Below, one piece after another: positions 62,542-64,000 of a stretch of DNA of 64,000 bases (positions are counted from its first letter, which is position 1; each line of letters starts with the position of its first letter). Origin of the DNA: Plesiocystis pacifica SIR-1 (GTDB lineage Bacteria; Myxococcota_A; Polyangia; Nannocystales; Nannocystaceae); NCBI RefSeq assembly GCF_000170895.1, contig NZ_ABCS01000001.1, positions 248,001 through 312,000 of the forward strand, given 5' to 3'. The notes under the pieces are model-generated. The model worked only from the letters and a program-made list of their open reading frames with translations. It did no database searches and had not been told where the DNA came from. Made by a program: the position numbers and the translations under genes.

Positions 62542-64000
62542 ATGCCGAAGTCGAAATTCGTAGGAACCACGCTCGCCACTCTCGCCACGCTCGGCGCCTT
62601 GAGCCTCGGCGCGTGCCAGGACGAGCCCACACCAGCGCCGCCGGTCGACGACCGCAAGCCCATCCTGGCCGAGGTCCCGCCGCCCTCGATCAGCGGCGGC
62701 ACCATGGTCCTCCTCGACGACGGCCGCGTCCTCGTCGCGGATGCCGACCGCGCCCGGGTCCACATCGTCTCGATCTCCCCGCCTCGCTTCGAGGCGGACG
62801 TGCTGTTCGAAGACGGAGCGGAGCCGGGGCGGAGCGTCGAGGGGTCGGCGGGGTTGGCCCACGTCATCCTGCGCGGGAGCGGAGACCTGGCGACCTTCGA
62901 CACCACCACCGGCGAGGTCTTCGATCGCCGCCACCTGTGCACGGACCCGCGCGGCGTCGCCTACGACGGCGCAACGGCGCAGCTGTTCGTGACCTGCTCC
63001 GACGGCAACCTGCTCACCCTCCCCGAGCTCGGCGGCGACGTGACCGAGCGCCGCTTCATCGAGCCCGACCTCCGCGACATCCTCGTCCAGGGCGAGAGCC
63101 TGCTGATCAGCCGCCTGCGCTCGGCGGAGATCATCGAGGTGCCCAAGAGCGACCTCGGCGTGATCGGCCGGAGCACGCCCCCGATCGCCACCAACGCCCT
63201 GCCCACGGTCGCGTGGCGGATGATCGAGGTCAACGACGACGAGATCGCCATGCTCCACCAGTACTCGGCGACCACCGAGGTCGCGGTCACCGATCCTGGC
63301 GAGGACAGCGGCGGGGACTTCGGTGAAGAGGGCGGCGGCGCGCCCTATGGCGGCGGACACTTCTGCGAGCCGGCCATCGTGTCCCCGGGCATCACCACCT
63401 GGGCCGGCGGCGAGGTCTCGTCGTCGCGGCGCATGGGCGGCCCCACGCCGGTCGTCGACATGGCGGTGAGCTCCGACGGGACCATCGCGGTCGCGGTCGC
63501 GGGCGCGCCCGAGGGCCAGCCCGACGTCCGCTTCCCCATCGAGGACGATTTTTGCTTCGAGGGCGGGGGCGGCATCACGACCCCCGGTCAGCCCGTGTCC
63601 GTCGCCTACCTCCCCGACGGCCGCCTGCTGGTCCAGAGCCGGGAGCCCAGCGCGCTCTACGTCTACGGGTCCACCCTCCAGCACGAGCTGACCTTCGAGC
63701 TCAGCGGCGAGAGCCGCTTCGACACCGGCCACGACCTCTACCACCGGTCCACGCCGTCTTCCATCGCCTGCGCCTCGTGCCACCCCGAGGCCACGGACGA
63801 CGGCCACGTGTGGACCTTCGAGGACCTTGGCCCGCGCAAGACCCAGAGCCCGGAGGTCGGCCTCGAGGGCTCGGCGCCCTTCCACTGGGGCGGCGACATC
63901 GACGACTTCCAGCACCTGACCAACGAGGTCTACACCCATCGCATGGGCGGCATGGGCCAGTCCGACGCCCGCGCGGCGGCCTTCCAGCGCTGGATCTTCT
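62542..64000 (+). CDS. Lipoprotein with propeller-like repeats and a CxxCH haem motif, 3' end outside window
   Basis: The ATG at 62542 opens MPKSKFVGTTLATLATLG and a signal ending LSLGAC (Cys25). At least 486 residues are inside the window. After a short Pro-rich linker, repeats such as GGTMVLLDDGRVLVADADRAR and ATAQLFVTCSDGNLLTL resemble beta-propeller blades. Near the end, SSIACASCHPEATDDGHVW followed by GPRKTQSPEVGLEGSAPFHW and a RMGGMGQSD block matches di-haem peroxidase-like (MauG/CcpA-type) domains in surface proteins of myxobacteria. It probably carries out redox chemistry at the cell surface. No stop codon before the window edge. Confidence 0.8.
   Translation, partial: MPKSKFVGTTLATLATLGALSLGACQDEPTPAPPVDDRKPILAEVPPPSISGGTMVLLDDGRVLVADADRARVHIVSISPPRFEADVLFEDGAEPGRSVEGSAGLAHVILRGSGDLATFDTTTGEVFDRRHLCTDPRGVAYDGATAQLFVTCSDGNLLTLPELGGDVTERRFIEPDLRDILVQGESLLISRLRSAEIIEVPKSDLGVIGRSTPPIATNALPTVAWRMIEVNDDEIAMLHQYSATTEVAVTDPGEDSGGDFGEEGGGAPYGGGHFCEPAIVSPGITTWAGGEVSSSRRMGGPTPVVDMAVSSDGTIAVAVAGAPEGQPDVRFPIEDDFCFEGGGGITTPGQPVSVAYLPDGRLLVQSREPSALYVYGSTLQHELTFELSGESRFDTGHDLYHRSTPSSIACASCHPEATDDGHVWTFEDLGPRKTQSPEVGLEGSAPFHWGGDIDDFQHLTNEVYTHRMGGMGQSDARAAAFQRWIF

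Overview
The window is a high-GC chromosomal segment of a myxobacterium, most likely of the Nannocystineae type (Nannocystis, Enhygromyxa or Plesiocystis-like). The evidence is a MYXO-CTERM tail and a myxobacterial Cys-rich repeat on the protease at 5244-8240, many lipoproteins with acidic Ser/Thr/Asp/Glu linkers, long Hanks-type kinase-like proteins, a DUF1592/DUF1552 pair, and a Rieske oxygenase/reductase pair resembling the bacterial sterol C-4 demethylase SdmA/SdmB. No phage, integrase, IS transposase or cas gene was seen, so this is ordinary chromosome rich in secreted-protein genes and small palindromic repeats.

Layout. 1-9.2 kb: a thermonuclease-like lipoprotein (cut by the window edge), a lamin-tail-domain protein, a stand-alone H-NOX sensor, the sdmA/sdmB-like pair with a 169-bp MITE-like element after it, and a large secreted metalloprotease. 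9.5-15.7 kb: a YeeE/YedE transporter split into two coupled genes plus a small Cys-rich protein, a Castor/Pollux-like RCK ion channel, and a decayed EF-hand protein remnant. 15.7-24 kb: a primary-like sigma factor, two SurA/PpiC-type chaperones, an enlarged Ffh, and a pseudokinase with a TonB-like C-terminus broken by a C7 frameshift. 24-34.7 kb: a DUF5916 outer-membrane barrel, a CmcJ/NvfI gene broken by a 4-bp duplication, a hydroxylysine-kinase/phospholyase fusion and an oligopeptidase B. 34.7-36.3 kb: six minus-strand tRNA genes, five of them proline tRNAs covering UGG, CGG and GGG, with a small Pro-rich ORF and a ThpR-type RNA phosphodiesterase upstream on the same strand. 36.3-41.4 kb: lipoproteins, one behind a cobalamin riboswitch, a phosphotransferase, a VWA lipoprotein and a RidA protein. 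41.8-54.6 kb: a DUF1592-DUF1552 operon, two IgGFc-binding-like surface lipoproteins, a LuxR-type regulator, a frameshifted repeat lipoprotein, a Cys-rich lipoprotein, and a DUF1801 protein with a histone-like Lys/Ala tail. 54.6-64 kb: a P460-like haem lipoprotein, a membrane class III nucleotide cyclase, an active Ser/Thr kinase with TPRs coupled to a gamma-glutamyltransferase, and a propeller/haem lipoprotein that runs off the window.

Points most worth following: the proline-tRNA array with its atypical members and adjoining ThpR gene; the cobalamin riboswitch in front of a lipoprotein of unknown function; the dispersed palindromic repeats placed just after stop codons, one family showing a compensatory stem change; two short sequences resembling orphan type I-C CRISPR repeats; and three genes broken by small frameshifts. 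Product calls rest on motifs read by eye; no database search was possible.
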